Positions 7,583 through 17,345 of a stretch of DNA of 64,000 nt are shown piece by piece. The stretch is taken from assembly GCA_965207165.1 (NCBI GenBank), contig OZ242265.1, positions 2,418,001 through 2,482,000 of the forward strand, read 5' to 3'. A program made the position numbers and the translations under genes. Numbering within the stretch: the stretch's first letter is position 1; each line of letters begins with the position of its first letter. Below the pieces are notes generated by a model. That model worked only from the letters and a program-made list of their open reading frames with translations, had not been told where the DNA came from and ran no database searches. The DNA is from JAAXHV01 sp965207165. GTDB lineage: Bacteria > Pseudomonadota > Gammaproteobacteria > Eutrophobiales > Eutrophobiaceae.

Positions 7583-8956
7583 TCAGACATTGCGCAGCAC
7601 ATCGAGCAATATGTCTATGGCCTTGAACATGTAGTCCCGGGTGATGGTCAACGAGGGCATCAGGCGCAGCACGTTGCCGTTACGGCCGCAGGGCACCATG
7701 ATAAGACCGTTCGACAACAGGCCCATGACCACCTTCATCATCATGTCCTGGTCGGCGGGTTCCCGTGTCTCCCTGTCCTGCACCAGTTCGATACCGATCA
7801 TCAGGCCCCGGCCGCGCACTTCACCTATAATGGGCAGGTCCTCACTGGCGGCTGTTAACCGGTCCAGGACTTCCCGGCCCAGTTGTGCCGCTCTCTCTAC
7901 CAGTTCGCCTTCCTGGATGATGTCGATATTGGTCATGGTTACCGCGGAAGATACCGCGTTGGCAGCAAAGGTCTGGGGTTGCGACATGTCGTCAAGCTGT
8001 TGCGCCAGGTCCTTGCGCATGATCACACCGGCCATGGGCAGGTCACCGCCCATTCCCTTGCCGAAGGTAATCATGTCCGGTTCAACACCGGAATGTTCGA
8101 TGGACCACATCTTGCCGGTACGGCCGGTGCCCGCCTGTACCTCGTCGGCGACAAACAGGGCGCCGTGTTTTTCACAGGCGGCCTTTACCCGCAGGAAGAA
8201 TTCGGGGTCCGGCGGTATATACCCCCCTTCGCCCTGCAGCGGTTCCACGATAACGGCTGCGACATCGTCCGCCGCCGTATAAGGCGTATTCAAGAGATAA
8301 TCCACGTAGTCGCCGCAGACTTCCTCGCAGGTCTTGTCTCCGAGCGGCAGCGGAAACCGGTAGGCGTAGGGATAAGGCGCATGGATGACGCCGCCCATGA
8401 AGGGACCGTAACCCCTACGGTACTGGTCGCCGGTGGTGATGGCGTTGGAGGCGGCCCAGACACCGTGGTAGGCGCCGTGGAAGGCCATGATCTGGTTGCG
8501 CCCGGTGACCCGGCGGGCAAACTTGATGGCGCATTCCAGCGCGCCGCTGCCACTCTGGGTGAAATAGGTGATGCAGTTGTTTCTGAGGCCCGGTGGCGCA
8601 ATGGAGGCAATCTTTTTCGCCAGTTCCCCGCGCTTGGTATTGCTGATATCCGAAGCGTGCATGAGGATCTTCGACTGGCGCTCCATGGTCTCGATAACCC
8701 TGGGGTGGGATCGCCCGACGCTGCTGACCCCGACTCCGGCAGACACGTCAATATACAGGTTGCCGTCCGGGTCTTTTACCGTGACCCCCTTGCCCACATC
8801 GAATACCAGTGGAAAACCGCCGCCACCACGGGTCATCGATTCAAACTCCGGCGCTTCGGCGAGCAGCTTGCCGGCCTTCGGGCCGGGGACGCCGTCGGTA
8901 ATCATATTCGGTGCATCGGCAAAAGAGAGTTCTGCCAGTTCCTGTTCTGATATCAT
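7583..8956 (-). CDS. Class III PLP-dependent aminotransferase
   Basis: A 457-residue fold-type I enzyme of the 4-aminobutyrate/ornithine/glutamate-semialdehyde group. GSGALECAIKFARRVTGR (about 136-153) binds cofactor phosphate, Asp271 in DEVQAGTGRTG binds the pyridine nitrogen, and Lys300 in TFGKGMGG is the Schiff-base lysine. It would move an amino group from an amine or omega-amino acid to a keto acid. It sits 72 bp after the flavoprotein gene and in the same operon as a PLP decarboxylase, consistent with breakdown of a decarboxylation product. Confidence 0.88.
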   Translation of the reverse strand: MISEQELAELSFADAPNMITDGVPGPKAGKLLAEAPEFESMTRGGGGFPLVFDVGKGVTVKDPDGNLYIDVSAGVGVSSVGRSHPRVIETMERQSKILMHASDISNTKRGELAKKIASIAPPGLRNNCITYFTQSGSGALECAIKFARRVTGRNQIMAFHGAYHGVWAASNAITTGDQYRRGYGPFMGGVIHAPYPYAYRFPLPLGDKTCEEVCGDYVDYLLNTPYTAADDVAAVIVEPLQGEGGYIPPDPEFFLRVKAACEKHGALFVADEVQAGTGRTGKMWSIEHSGVEPDMITFGKGMGGDLPMAGVIMRKDLAQQLDDMSQPQTFAANAVSSAVTMTNIDIIQEGELVERAAQLGREVLDRLTAASEDLPIIGEVRGRGLMIGIELVQDRETREPADQDMMMKVVMGLLSNGLIMVPCGRNGNVLRLMPSLTITRDYMFKAIDILLDVLRNV

Positions 8957-9028
8957 TTTTTTTGCCCTTTCCGGTTCAATGTGGTTCAGTTATTCACCCG
9001 GCTTATTCTAGCGCGTTAAGCGGCGAAA

Positions 9029-10948
9029 CTAAATCCTGTCCAGCAACTGCCCGACCGCACGTCTGCCCTGGTCGGCCGCGGGCCCCCAGTGCTGGAAGGA
9101 CTCCAGTTCGGAATGGCCGAACGCAATACGCCCATACCCTTCCATGATGATATTTCTTGGCGCCTTCCTGTCAGGCGTGTCAAGTGTAAACCCCGGCGCA
9201 GGCACTACATAGGCGTGCCCCCATCGATTCAGAATAATTCCACTGATGTCTTTTTCGGGGTTAAACCCGCCTGGTGCGAACAGCTTGCTCATCTGGTCGA
9301 TAATCCGGCGTTCATAGTCTGCATAACTCGTAAAAAACAATTCGGTCCTGCCGCTGATGGCCTGTACCCTGGCGGGCAAACCCGGAGTGTTGAACGGCAC
9401 ATAAAAAGTAAGCACCGCCGGCTTGTCCGGATGCAGTGGCGGCTGGTGCTCCCCGGCCAGCATCGGTTGCCTGATATTGCAACTGGTGCCGAAACCGCCG
9501 TCCCAGCGCGCGCATGTTATTCCCAACTCGTACATAAAGCGCCAGTTGGTCAATGCGACGTTTACAACCAGGAATGGCGCATGGATAAATTCCTGGTAAG
9601 CGCTGCGCAAGGTTTCCGGCAAATCCCTGACGATATACCTGTTAATCCAGCCGCCGGATGCCATGACAACTCCTTTTGCGAGTATCCTGTGCAGCCGGCC
9701 CTTGTTTGAATAAACGATATCGACTCCGCGCGAACTTTCCAGTGCAAGCTCGTGTTTTACGCTTACTACGCTCGAACTCAAACGTATGCGAACCGGGTCG
9801 CCGGGTTTATCCAGGGCGTCAAAGTTAATGGCGCCATCGATAATATCGTCGAAACCGGCCCTTCCTGCGATGGCCGACGGGTTGATGTGTTTCAGAAAAT
9901 AGCGGGCATAGCCTGAGTTCCCGCCGGGAAAGGAGTGGCGATTATTGGCAGGGTCGGCAAGCGCCGCGAGCCGGCGCTGGTATTGCTCTTCTGATATTAA
10001 TCCGGGCATCCCGACTATCGATGCGATGTAAGCCGATACGGCATCGCTGCCCAGGCCGAAAGACGCCGCGATAAATGCGTCAGCGTAGTTTGCGCCGGCA
10101 GGTCCCAGGTTGAACCTGCTCTTCAGGTAGTCCTTGTATGACATGCTGTCCAGCATGATATTCGTGCTGTCATCGGGCATACGCTGCGTCCGGCTGCCGA
10201 ACCATGCCAGCAGGTCCTGCTTCTCCCGGGCCGGTATCGGTGCCTTATCCAGATCACCGGCCAGGATATCCCCGGTCCAGACCCCGGCCGGACCGGTATC
10301 AAAAAAATGTCCCAGGCTGAAATCCCTCCCTTCCGGGGGATGGAGGAACTGGTAGTTGTCGCGACAGAATTTCAACGGCTTGTCGTCATCCGGCCATGCG
10401 CGGTAAGACAGGTCCCGCGGAATATTGAACTCGGCATAGTAACGGGCGTCCCCCGTAACCTGCTCCGGGTCTTCTGCTTCGGGCGGCATAAAAAAACCGT
10501 TTGCACCCTGGGGCGCCAGCAGTTTTATGCCGTTGACCTCAAACTCGTTCTCCTTGGCCTCACCTCCGAATACGGGGTGGTTGTCCAGCACCAGGCACGT
10601 CTGCCCCGGTTTGCCGTGCTTGCGGAAATGCCAGGCTGCCCCCAGGCCCGCCATGCCGCCACCGACGATCACCAGGTCGTATTCTTCAGCTACGGGCAGG
10701 TTGCCCGGAATCCTGCTGTAGATACCGTCACGGACATCGTGGGCTATATTGACAAGTTCCGGTGTATTACCGTGTGATGCAGCGTAATCACCGACACCGC
10801 CATACCCGTACCATTCATCGCCTACATGATCGGACAGGGTGCGCGGCCCGGATGCCGTTGACCGCGCTCCGGGCGCCTTGGCTGACAACAGGGCAGCGCC
10901 TGAGCCGACCAGTGTGCCGTTGATAAAATCCCGGCGCGTTATTTTCAT
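9029..10948 (-). CDS. Tat-exported FAD oxidoreductase, spermidine dehydrogenase-like
   Basis: A 639-residue flavoprotein. A Tat signal is present (ITRRDFINGT followed by a short hydrophobic run, residues 3-21). The FAD dinucleotide fold is at about residues 93-107 (VGGGMAGLGAAW). The C-terminal NRWGHAYVVPAPGF and the late GYGRIAFGHSE resemble SpdH-type amine dehydrogenases. It would oxidise an amine or related compound in the periplasm. It starts 7 bp after the decarboxylase stop. The true substrate is unknown; spermidine is only the best-known substrate in this family. Confidence 0.75.
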   Translation of the reverse strand: MKITRRDFINGTLVGSGAALLSAKAPGARSTASGPRTLSDHVGDEWYGYGGVGDYAASHGNTPELVNIAHDVRDGIYSRIPGNLPVAEEYDLVIVGGGMAGLGAAWHFRKHGKPGQTCLVLDNHPVFGGEAKENEFEVNGIKLLAPQGANGFFMPPEAEDPEQVTGDARYYAEFNIPRDLSYRAWPDDDKPLKFCRDNYQFLHPPEGRDFSLGHFFDTGPAGVWTGDILAGDLDKAPIPAREKQDLLAWFGSRTQRMPDDSTNIMLDSMSYKDYLKSRFNLGPAGANYADAFIAASFGLGSDAVSAYIASIVGMPGLISEEQYQRRLAALADPANNRHSFPGGNSGYARYFLKHINPSAIAGRAGFDDIIDGAINFDALDKPGDPVRIRLSSSVVSVKHELALESSRGVDIVYSNKGRLHRILAKGVVMASGGWINRYIVRDLPETLRSAYQEFIHAPFLVVNVALTNWRFMYELGITCARWDGGFGTSCNIRQPMLAGEHQPPLHPDKPAVLTFYVPFNTPGLPARVQAISGRTELFFTSYADYERRIIDQMSKLFAPGGFNPEKDISGIILNRWGHAYVVPAPGFTLDTPDRKAPRNIIMEGYGRIAFGHSELESFQHWGPAADQGRRAVGQLLDRI

Positions 10949-10955
10949 TTATCGT

Positions 10956-12233
10956 TCATCCCGTTGCCGCTACCGGCCGTCCCAGGTCAGACAGGAATTC
11001 ATCAAGATACGGCCGTGTGACATGGGGCATGATGATCGCGTGGTTAAAGGAATTCTCCGCGCCCTCGGGTCCGATTGTGGCCAGTGTCCACTTCTCCCTG
11101 ATCCTGTCGTCTACCCGTTTGAAATGCACGATAATGGAGCGATCGTTTTCCCGCCTGGGTTGCAGGTCACCGAAGTGGGTGAGCATTTCCCTGTGCAGAT
11201 ACTCAGCGTTGGACAGACACGCCCGGGCGTCGGCTTCCTGCAGGGCGAAGGCTTCATCGGTACAGAAATAGTGGAACAGCACGGGCCCCATGGAATCCCG
11301 CGACGTGGTGATCGTCCCCGGCACATGGGAAATGTAGTCGGGGTCATGCACCTGTGAAAAGTGGTCACGGTACTCCCGGAAGGTCGTATTGCTGGTAATA
11401 AACATGCCCGCAACAATAGGAAAACCGAAAAACTTGTGGCACGAAACGGCTATCGAGTCATAACGCCTGCCGTGCGCTCCCGTATGGAACAGGTCATCCC
11501 TGAATTTTGTTGCGTGCAGGTAGCCGCCGAATAATGCCGCGTCAAGGTGAACATAGGATTCGTATCCTGTCAGCGCTTCCCGGATTTCATCCAGGTTGTC
11601 GACTGCGCCGATGAATGTCGTCCCGATCGTGGCTACGACCAGTGCAGGCGCATCATTGTTCGCCTGCAACTTCTCCCTGAGATCATCGCTATCCATGGCG
11701 CCTTGTGCATCGGTGCTGACCAGCACCTCTTCCAGGCACAGCAGGTCCCTGATTATCTGGACGGAATAATGAGTCTCTTTGGTATAGTAAATCCTTGGAT
11801 TGACACCCGTTTTCTGCTTGAGCAGGGTACGGCCCATATAGGCGCCGTGCAGGTTGCTGTCGGTGCCGCTGTTGGATATGAAACCCCATATATCGTTTAA
11901 ATCAAAGCCGAACCGCGCACCGAACCTGTCGATGATGTCACATTCCAGGTAATGGCCGCGCACGCCCGGGTTGCGGCCATGGTAAGGGTCCCCGACGTTG
12001 TTGCTCGTGCGCCTGCCGAAATCCAGTTCAAACATCGTTTTGCGCCAGCGGTAATAGCCATCCGGCATCACCCGCTGATTATCCGGGTAACCCAGAAACA
12101 GGTTCTGATCCTTCATCAATACCTGTTGCCGGCGCCTGATAAACTCTGCGTTTACACCGCTGTAACTGGCGGTTGACAATCCTGCAGAGTTTTCCGGCAG
12201 CGGCGGCGACGCCCTTTCCACCACGCCGGCCAT
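10956..12233 (-). CDS. Group II PLP-dependent decarboxylase, histidine decarboxylase-like
   Basis: A 425-residue fold-type I enzyme. The catalytic lysine is Lys267 in SCHKFFGFP, the His preceding it is typical, Asp231 lies in HLDAALFGG, and the ring-stacking His is in THYSVQ. The pattern fits pyridoxal-dependent histidine decarboxylases more than glutamate decarboxylases, but substrate cannot be fixed. ATG 12233 is chosen over an upstream GTG at 12263 because it follows the stop of the preceding gene by two bases, implying coupled translation. Confidence 0.8.
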   Translation of the reverse strand: MAGVVERASPPLPENSAGLSTASYSGVNAEFIRRRQQVLMKDQNLFLGYPDNQRVMPDGYYRWRKTMFELDFGRRTSNNVGDPYHGRNPGVRGHYLECDIIDRFGARFGFDLNDIWGFISNSGTDSNLHGAYMGRTLLKQKTGVNPRIYYTKETHYSVQIIRDLLCLEEVLVSTDAQGAMDSDDLREKLQANNDAPALVVATIGTTFIGAVDNLDEIREALTGYESYVHLDAALFGGYLHATKFRDDLFHTGAHGRRYDSIAVSCHKFFGFPIVAGMFITSNTTFREYRDHFSQVHDPDYISHVPGTITTSRDSMGPVLFHYFCTDEAFALQEADARACLSNAEYLHREMLTHFGDLQPRRENDRSIIVHFKRVDDRIREKWTLATIGPEGAENSFNHAIIMPHVTRPYLDEFLSDLGRPVAATG

Positions 12234-12235
12234 GG

Positions 12236-14359
12236 TCAGGCTGCCGCTTTTTCCACCTGGCACATCAACCCTTTCAGGTTCGTGGCCCCCATACCCGGGT
12301 CCAGACCCCCTGCATCCTCGGTAAGCAGGTTTATATTGGACTCTAACTGAACCTCAATATCCGTGTGATCTTTTTCCGGGAACCACCAGCCCCACTCGGC
12401 GCTGACGACCCTGGGGTCGATACCGTCGAATATCCTGGCCCGGAACCTGACCTTGTCGCGGGGCGATGAAATATGGACCCAGTCGCCGTCGCTGATACCG
12501 CGCGCCGCGGCCGTATCGGGGTGGATTTCGACCAGGGGATCGGGGTGCGTACGGCGCAGGTAATCCCCCTGGCGGTGCTCGGAGCCGAAAAAGTTGAAGA
12601 TGCGCTGGCCGGTAATCAACACCAGCGGGTATTTCGCCAGGTACTCCGGTTCCCGTGCCGGGCTTTCGGGCGGTTCGACAAAGCCTGGCAAGGGGTCGTA
12701 ACCCCACTCTTCATACTTGTGCAGGTAGAAATCCAGCTTGCCCGATGCCGAGTTGAAACCGTCTTTTTCATACTTGCGGTATTTCACTTCCGTTTGCAGA
12801 TAGGGCATTTCCCTGAATTCATCCCAGGTCAGCCCGGCAGGTTCGAGGATGAAGTCCAGGGATTCTTCATAGTCCTCCCAGAAATGCTCCGTAAAACCCA
12901 GTTTCTGGCCCAGTTCATTAAGTATCAGGTGGTCCGGCCGGGCTTCACCCTCCGGTTCCACTGCCTTATTGCGTGGAAACACGTATCCGTGCACTTTCCA
13001 GTAATCGGCAATATTGTCGTTTTCCAGCCAGGTGGCTGCCGGCAGCACGATATCCGCCAGTTCCGTGGTCAGGGTGGGAAAGATATCCACGGCCACGAAA
13101 TATTCCAGCTTGTTTTTCAGGACGTCATGGACACGCCTGGCATTCTCGCGCGCAGTCAGCGTATTGCTGGCGAAGATCACCATCGCCCTGACCTGGTAGG
13201 GATCCGCCTCTTCGATGGCATCCCAGACGACGTGGGGCGTGATGCGGTTGATGGTTGCGCCGAGCCGGTACCTGTCGCCGCCCAGCATTTTGGCATGCTG
13301 TTCCGGCGGCAATTGATCGAACAGGGAGAATTTCGCCCGCGGCAGGCCCGGCGGCAGGCCGAAGATCACGTTGCCGCCCGGCACGTCCAGGTTGCCGGTC
13401 AGCGCCACCAGGTAGATTAATGCCCGGTCGGCGTCGACACAGTTGATGTTCTGTTCTATGCCCACCCCCCACTGCATGGCCGCCGGTTTGGTAGTGGCGT
13501 ACAGCCGCGCCGCCTCGATGATCTTTTCCTTTGGCACCCAGGTGATTTTTTCCGCGCGTTCCGGCGGGTATTCTTCCAGGCGTTCGACAAACTTCTCAAA
13601 ACCGGTGGTGTAATTCTCCACGAAGTGGTGGTCGTAGAGGTCTTCCTTCACAATCACGTGCATCATGGCCAGGGCCAGGGCCGAATCGGTAGCGGGGCGG
13701 ATCTGCAGGAACAGGTCTGCCTTGTCGGCCAGTTTTGTACGGCGCGGGTCGATCACGATAAACTTAGCGCCGTTGGTCAGGGTCTTGGCCAGGTTGATGC
13801 CCTTGTTTTCATCCGGGTTTGAAATGAGGTGGTTACTGCCCCAGGCCACCACGCACGCGGGCTTGCTGTCGTAGTCGCAGAGGGATATGTCCATCCCCAT
13901 CAGTTTCGAGATCGCTACCCGCGGCAAGTAGCACATATGCCCCGGGGTGAGAACGTTAGGCGTACCGAACAGGTTGGCCACACGGTAGACGAAACGGTGG
14001 AAGTCGCGCCCGGTGCCGTGGCCGAAAACCACAGACTCCGCGCCCGACTCCTGTTTGAATTGATTCAGTTTACCGGCTACTTCGGTCAGTGCCTCATCCC
14101 AGCTGATGCGTTCCCACTTGCCTTCCCCGCGGGCGCCTGCCCGCCGCATCGGGTATAACAAGCGGTCGGGATGGTATTGCAACTCGATAGACCCGTACGC
14201 CTTCTTGCAGGTATAGCCCTTACTGACCGGATGTTCCTTGTCCGGCTGGATTTTCACAACCTTGTCGTCCTCCACCACGACATACACGCCACAACCGCCA
14301 TGACCGCATGCGCGGCAGATCGTGCGCACTCTTTGTTTATTTTCCGTATCCAAGTTCAT
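12236..14359 (-). CDS. Molybdopterin (bis-PGD) oxidoreductase, DMSO reductase superfamily
   Basis: A 707-residue single-subunit enzyme. A 4Fe-4S motif with Cys15, Cys18, Cys23 and Cys51 opens the protein. Cys143 in GHMCYLP is the likely Mo or W ligand. DPRRTKLADKAD and the C-terminal molybdopterin-binding domain follow. No Tat signal is present, so it should be cytoplasmic. The layout resembles the branch with acetylene hydratase, pyrogallol transhydroxylase and catechol dehydroxylases, a judgement from memory. It is first in the operon and divergent from the DUF1638 gene. Its reaction is unknown. Confidence 0.85.
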   Translation of the reverse strand: MNLDTENKQRVRTICRACGHGGCGVYVVVEDDKVVKIQPDKEHPVSKGYTCKKAYGSIELQYHPDRLLYPMRRAGARGEGKWERISWDEALTEVAGKLNQFKQESGAESVVFGHGTGRDFHRFVYRVANLFGTPNVLTPGHMCYLPRVAISKLMGMDISLCDYDSKPACVVAWGSNHLISNPDENKGINLAKTLTNGAKFIVIDPRRTKLADKADLFLQIRPATDSALALAMMHVIVKEDLYDHHFVENYTTGFEKFVERLEEYPPERAEKITWVPKEKIIEAARLYATTKPAAMQWGVGIEQNINCVDADRALIYLVALTGNLDVPGGNVIFGLPPGLPRAKFSLFDQLPPEQHAKMLGGDRYRLGATINRITPHVVWDAIEEADPYQVRAMVIFASNTLTARENARRVHDVLKNKLEYFVAVDIFPTLTTELADIVLPAATWLENDNIADYWKVHGYVFPRNKAVEPEGEARPDHLILNELGQKLGFTEHFWEDYEESLDFILEPAGLTWDEFREMPYLQTEVKYRKYEKDGFNSASGKLDFYLHKYEEWGYDPLPGFVEPPESPAREPEYLAKYPLVLITGQRIFNFFGSEHRQGDYLRRTHPDPLVEIHPDTAAARGISDGDWVHISSPRDKVRFRARIFDGIDPRVVSAEWGWWFPEKDHTDIEVQLESNINLLTEDAGGLDPGMGATNLKGLMCQVEKAAA

Positions 14360-14533
14360 TATGTAGCCATAATACAGTTACTATGTAGAAAGAAGAGCCA
14401 TCACCCCACGTATTACTCTCATGGGTTGTTTACAGATCATAAAGCAAACGGGATTATGATTCTTGTATAGCTGACCGTTATTTTGCTATACCTGGATAAA
14501 GCACGTAAATCAATTTGAGCTATTATTTTACCC

Positions 14534-15208
14534 GTGATGCCGAATATTTCCCCGAAGACCTTGTTCATCGCCTGCGCCGCCCTGGGCCGGGAGGTGAAGG
14601 ATATTATCAGGAAACACGGCTGGGATGCCGGGTTCGAAGCGATCGACGCGAGGCTGCACATGCAACCGGCCAGGATAGGGCCGGCCGTGGAACAGCGCCT
14701 GAAGCAAGCACAGGGCAGATATGAGCGTACAGTTGTCGTGTACGGTCACTGCGGCGCTTTCGATCTGGATGAGATCCTCAACAAATACGGCGCCGTGCGT
14801 CCGCTTGGCCCCCACTGTTACGAGATGTTCGGTGGTGAGGAATTTCCCAGGGCCATGGAGGAAGAGATCGGCACGTTCATCCTGACCGATTACCTGGTGC
14901 ATGCCTGGCAGAAATTCGTCGTACAGGGCCTGAAGATGGACAAGTACCCGGAATTGCAGCAACTCATGTTCGGCAATTACAAACGCATGGTTTACTTCAC
15001 CCAGGAGGAGGACAATGCGGACCTGCTCACACGCGCCGGGGAAATCGCCGCTTCCCTCGGTCTGGACCTGGAAATCAGGCACACGGGTTACGGCGACCTG
15101 GAGCGCAGGCTGGTCGCCATCATGGAAGACCGGGAACAACCCGTCACCAGCATGACTCACGACGATTTCAGCCTGACGGCCTATCCCGTGGCGGAGACCT
15201 CCCGGTAA
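14534..15208 (+). CDS. DUF1638 family protein
   Basis: A 224-residue soluble protein. The pattern FIACAALGREVKDI at the start, VVYGHCG, and GPHCYEMFGGEEF in the middle fit DUF1638, a family of unknown reaction with conserved Cys and His that could bind metal. It is divergent from the molybdopterin enzyme gene across a 174-bp AT-rich gap that probably holds both promoters. Involvement in cofactor or C1/amine metabolism is only a guess from neighbours. Confidence 0.75.
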   Translation: MMPNISPKTLFIACAALGREVKDIIRKHGWDAGFEAIDARLHMQPARIGPAVEQRLKQAQGRYERTVVVYGHCGAFDLDEILNKYGAVRPLGPHCYEMFGGEEFPRAMEEEIGTFILTDYLVHAWQKFVVQGLKMDKYPELQQLMFGNYKRMVYFTQEEDNADLLTRAGEIAASLGLDLEIRHTGYGDLERRLVAIMEDREQPVTSMTHDDFSLTAYPVAETSR

Positions 15209-15477
15209 CTAGTACTCTTTCAACCTGATATTGCCATGTTCAGCGGGTCGGGAAGCGGTTGAGCGCAAGGCACGCCGAGCCGGGAATGGCGCGTCCTTGC
15301 CAAGCGGCGTAACGCCGCGGGCGACCGCTTCCCGGCCCGCCCGCAGGGAGCCACACAGCGGCGCCAATACGGCGTTGCAATCCTTGACAAGGGCGCGCCA
15401 TTCTCTGCGGACTGCGCCTTGTCTTGACGCCGCTGTGTGGCTCTGAACATGGCAATATCAGGTTGAAAGAGTACTAG
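15209..15477. repeat. 269-bp long palindromic (MITE-like) element
   Basis: The ends 15209-15242 and 15444-15477 are perfect 34-nt inverted repeats beginning CTAGTACTCTTTC. The interior is GC-rich and itself an imperfect inverted repeat; for example, AATGGCGCG near 15284 mirrors CGCGCCATT near 15393. The whole could fold into one long hairpin. It has no coding capacity and fills the gap between the DUF1638 gene and the convergent SCO-MauG gene. No clear target duplication is seen outside the arms. Confidence 0.85.
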
Positions 15478-15486
15478 CCGTCAGCG

Positions 15487-17328
15487 TCATTGGGTCACGT
15501 TACCCACCGGCTGGCTCAGCGCATCGGCAACCAGTTCGTCCACGTTGCTGCCCGTCAGCGAATTCAGGAACGCGACGATCGAATCCATCTCGTCCCCGCT
15601 CAGCCCCAGGGGTTGTACCAGGGGGTCAAGCAATTCATTCCTGATCCCGCCCCAGTCGTAAAACTCCACCACCTGGCGCAGGGTCCTGAGCGAACCGTTG
15701 TGCATGTACGGGGCGGTAAGGCCGACGTTGCGCAATCCCGGCGTGCGGTATTTCCAGCGGTCGTCGGGGTCGCCGGTGATTTCATAATAACCCAGGTCGT
15801 TCGGTACGGACTCACCTGTTACCTCGATCACGGACCGGTCTACCGTTAGCGTGGTGCCGGGCGCCACGGTGACCTGCACCTTGTCATCCGGCGTTCCCAT
15901 GGATACGAGGTAACCGATGCCGGTATTGTGCAGCTTGTGGTCGGTAAACAGGGCGTAGTCACTGTTGACGCTGTGGCAGGATACGCAGCGGGCCTTGCCG
16001 GTAAACAGGTCGAAGCCGGCAGTCACCTGTTCATCGACGGCGCTCTCGTCGCCGCCGTAATACCAGCGGTCGAAGGGGCTGTTGGCGGAGTTCAGGGTGC
16101 GCTGGTAGCTGGCCAGCGCCATGCCGACAGTCTCCATACCCGGCCCCCTGCCCTGGAACGCCTGTTCAAATTTACCGCGGTATTCCGGGAATGACTTCAA
16201 CCGTTCGATCACGAATCCCACGGACGGGTTGGCCATCTCGTTGCGCGTCAGTAACGGCACCCAGACCTGTTGTTCCAGCAAGGTCTCCCGGGCATCGTGG
16301 AACAGCGTTCCGGCGAATCCGACATTGTAGAGCGTCGGCGCGTTGCGCCGCAGTGTCCTGCCTTCCATGCCTATGGCAACCGCCAGTTCCTGGCTGGTGA
16401 AACCCTGCTCCGGGATGTGGCACATGGCGCAGGAGAGCGTGTTGTTGTGCGACAGGCGCCGGTCGAAAAACAGTTGCCTGCCCAGCAGGATCTTCTCCTG
16501 TGTAACCGGGTTGTTTTCGGGGACCTTCATAGCGGGCAACCCTGACAGGTGCAGGTCCCCGGCCCCGCCTGCATCCCGGTCCCTGCTGCTGCCGGAGGCT
16601 ATGGCCGCAGCGTCTTCACTGCCGTATTCCATGGCCAGTGTCTTTATATCGTTGATCACCGTGTCCGCATGCAGGAATGACACGCTGTAGATATTGCGCA
16701 CCTGCTTTTCCCGGTCCAGCAGGAACACCCGCAGAATATGGGCAATAACGCCGGTGTACTCCCCGGTTTCGCTGTATTCCTTCTGCACCGGCTGGTTGAA
16801 CCCCTGGAGCAGGGGTTGTAACTGCTGCGTCGAGGCCGTGGTCAGGAAACGCCAGTCGTAATTATCCCGGTTGAACTGCCTGCCGTATTTCGTCATCACC
16901 GTTGGCGTGTCGAAACCGGGGTCGAAGCTGAGACTGATCATCCGCACCTGGTCGCGCAGCTCACTGTCCCGGTCCAGGCGCTGCTGCAACTGTCCCAGGA
17001 CGAAGGTGGCCAGGGGACAGCCGTTAACGTCGTTACAGTTCGTATAAATAAAGCTGAGGACCACGAACTTGTCACCGAAATAGTCATCCAGCGGACGAGC
17101 CTCGCCCTGTTCGTCCAGGACTGTTCCGCTACCCGCCTTGCCCAGCGGGGGAAGCCGGTAAGTGCCCGGTTTGGGCGCGTCATATTCAAGGACGCGGTAG
17201 CCAGGCGCCAGGATCTGCGCCGGCGCGTCGTGCTCGTGCTGGTTTTGCGCAGGCAGTGTCGGGGTCAGGATCAAATATAAAACGCCGGCCGCCAGGATGA
17301 CGGCCGGCGTTAAGATATTATGTTTCAC
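15487..17328 (-). CDS. SCO1/SenC - dihaem cytochrome c peroxidase (MauG) fusion
   Basis: A 613-residue exported protein. Residues 1-27 form a signal or anchor. Residues about 55-235 are a SCO1/SenC thioredoxin-like copper chaperone with Cys98, Cys104 and His197. Residues about 275-600 are a dihaem peroxidase of the CcpA/MauG family with haem motifs CAMCH (300-304) and CVSCH (448-452). Bacterial mtoX genes are known to be followed by separate senC and mauG genes; here both partners are one polypeptide, 17 bp after mtoX. It probably delivers copper and modifies or oxidises MtoX in the periplasm. Confidence 0.88.
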   Translation of the reverse strand: MKHNILTPAVILAAGVLYLILTPTLPAQNQHEHDAPAQILAPGYRVLEYDAPKPGTYRLPPLGKAGSGTVLDEQGEARPLDDYFGDKFVVLSFIYTNCNDVNGCPLATFVLGQLQQRLDRDSELRDQVRMISLSFDPGFDTPTVMTKYGRQFNRDNYDWRFLTTASTQQLQPLLQGFNQPVQKEYSETGEYTGVIAHILRVFLLDREKQVRNIYSVSFLHADTVINDIKTLAMEYGSEDAAAIASGSSRDRDAGGAGDLHLSGLPAMKVPENNPVTQEKILLGRQLFFDRRLSHNNTLSCAMCHIPEQGFTSQELAVAIGMEGRTLRRNAPTLYNVGFAGTLFHDARETLLEQQVWVPLLTRNEMANPSVGFVIERLKSFPEYRGKFEQAFQGRGPGMETVGMALASYQRTLNSANSPFDRWYYGGDESAVDEQVTAGFDLFTGKARCVSCHSVNSDYALFTDHKLHNTGIGYLVSMGTPDDKVQVTVAPGTTLTVDRSVIEVTGESVPNDLGYYEITGDPDDRWKYRTPGLRNVGLTAPYMHNGSLRTLRQVVEFYDWGGIRNELLDPLVQPLGLSGDEMDSIVAFLNSLTGSNVDELVADALSQPVGNVTQ

Positions 17329-17345
17329 CCCATTCCGTCATTTCA

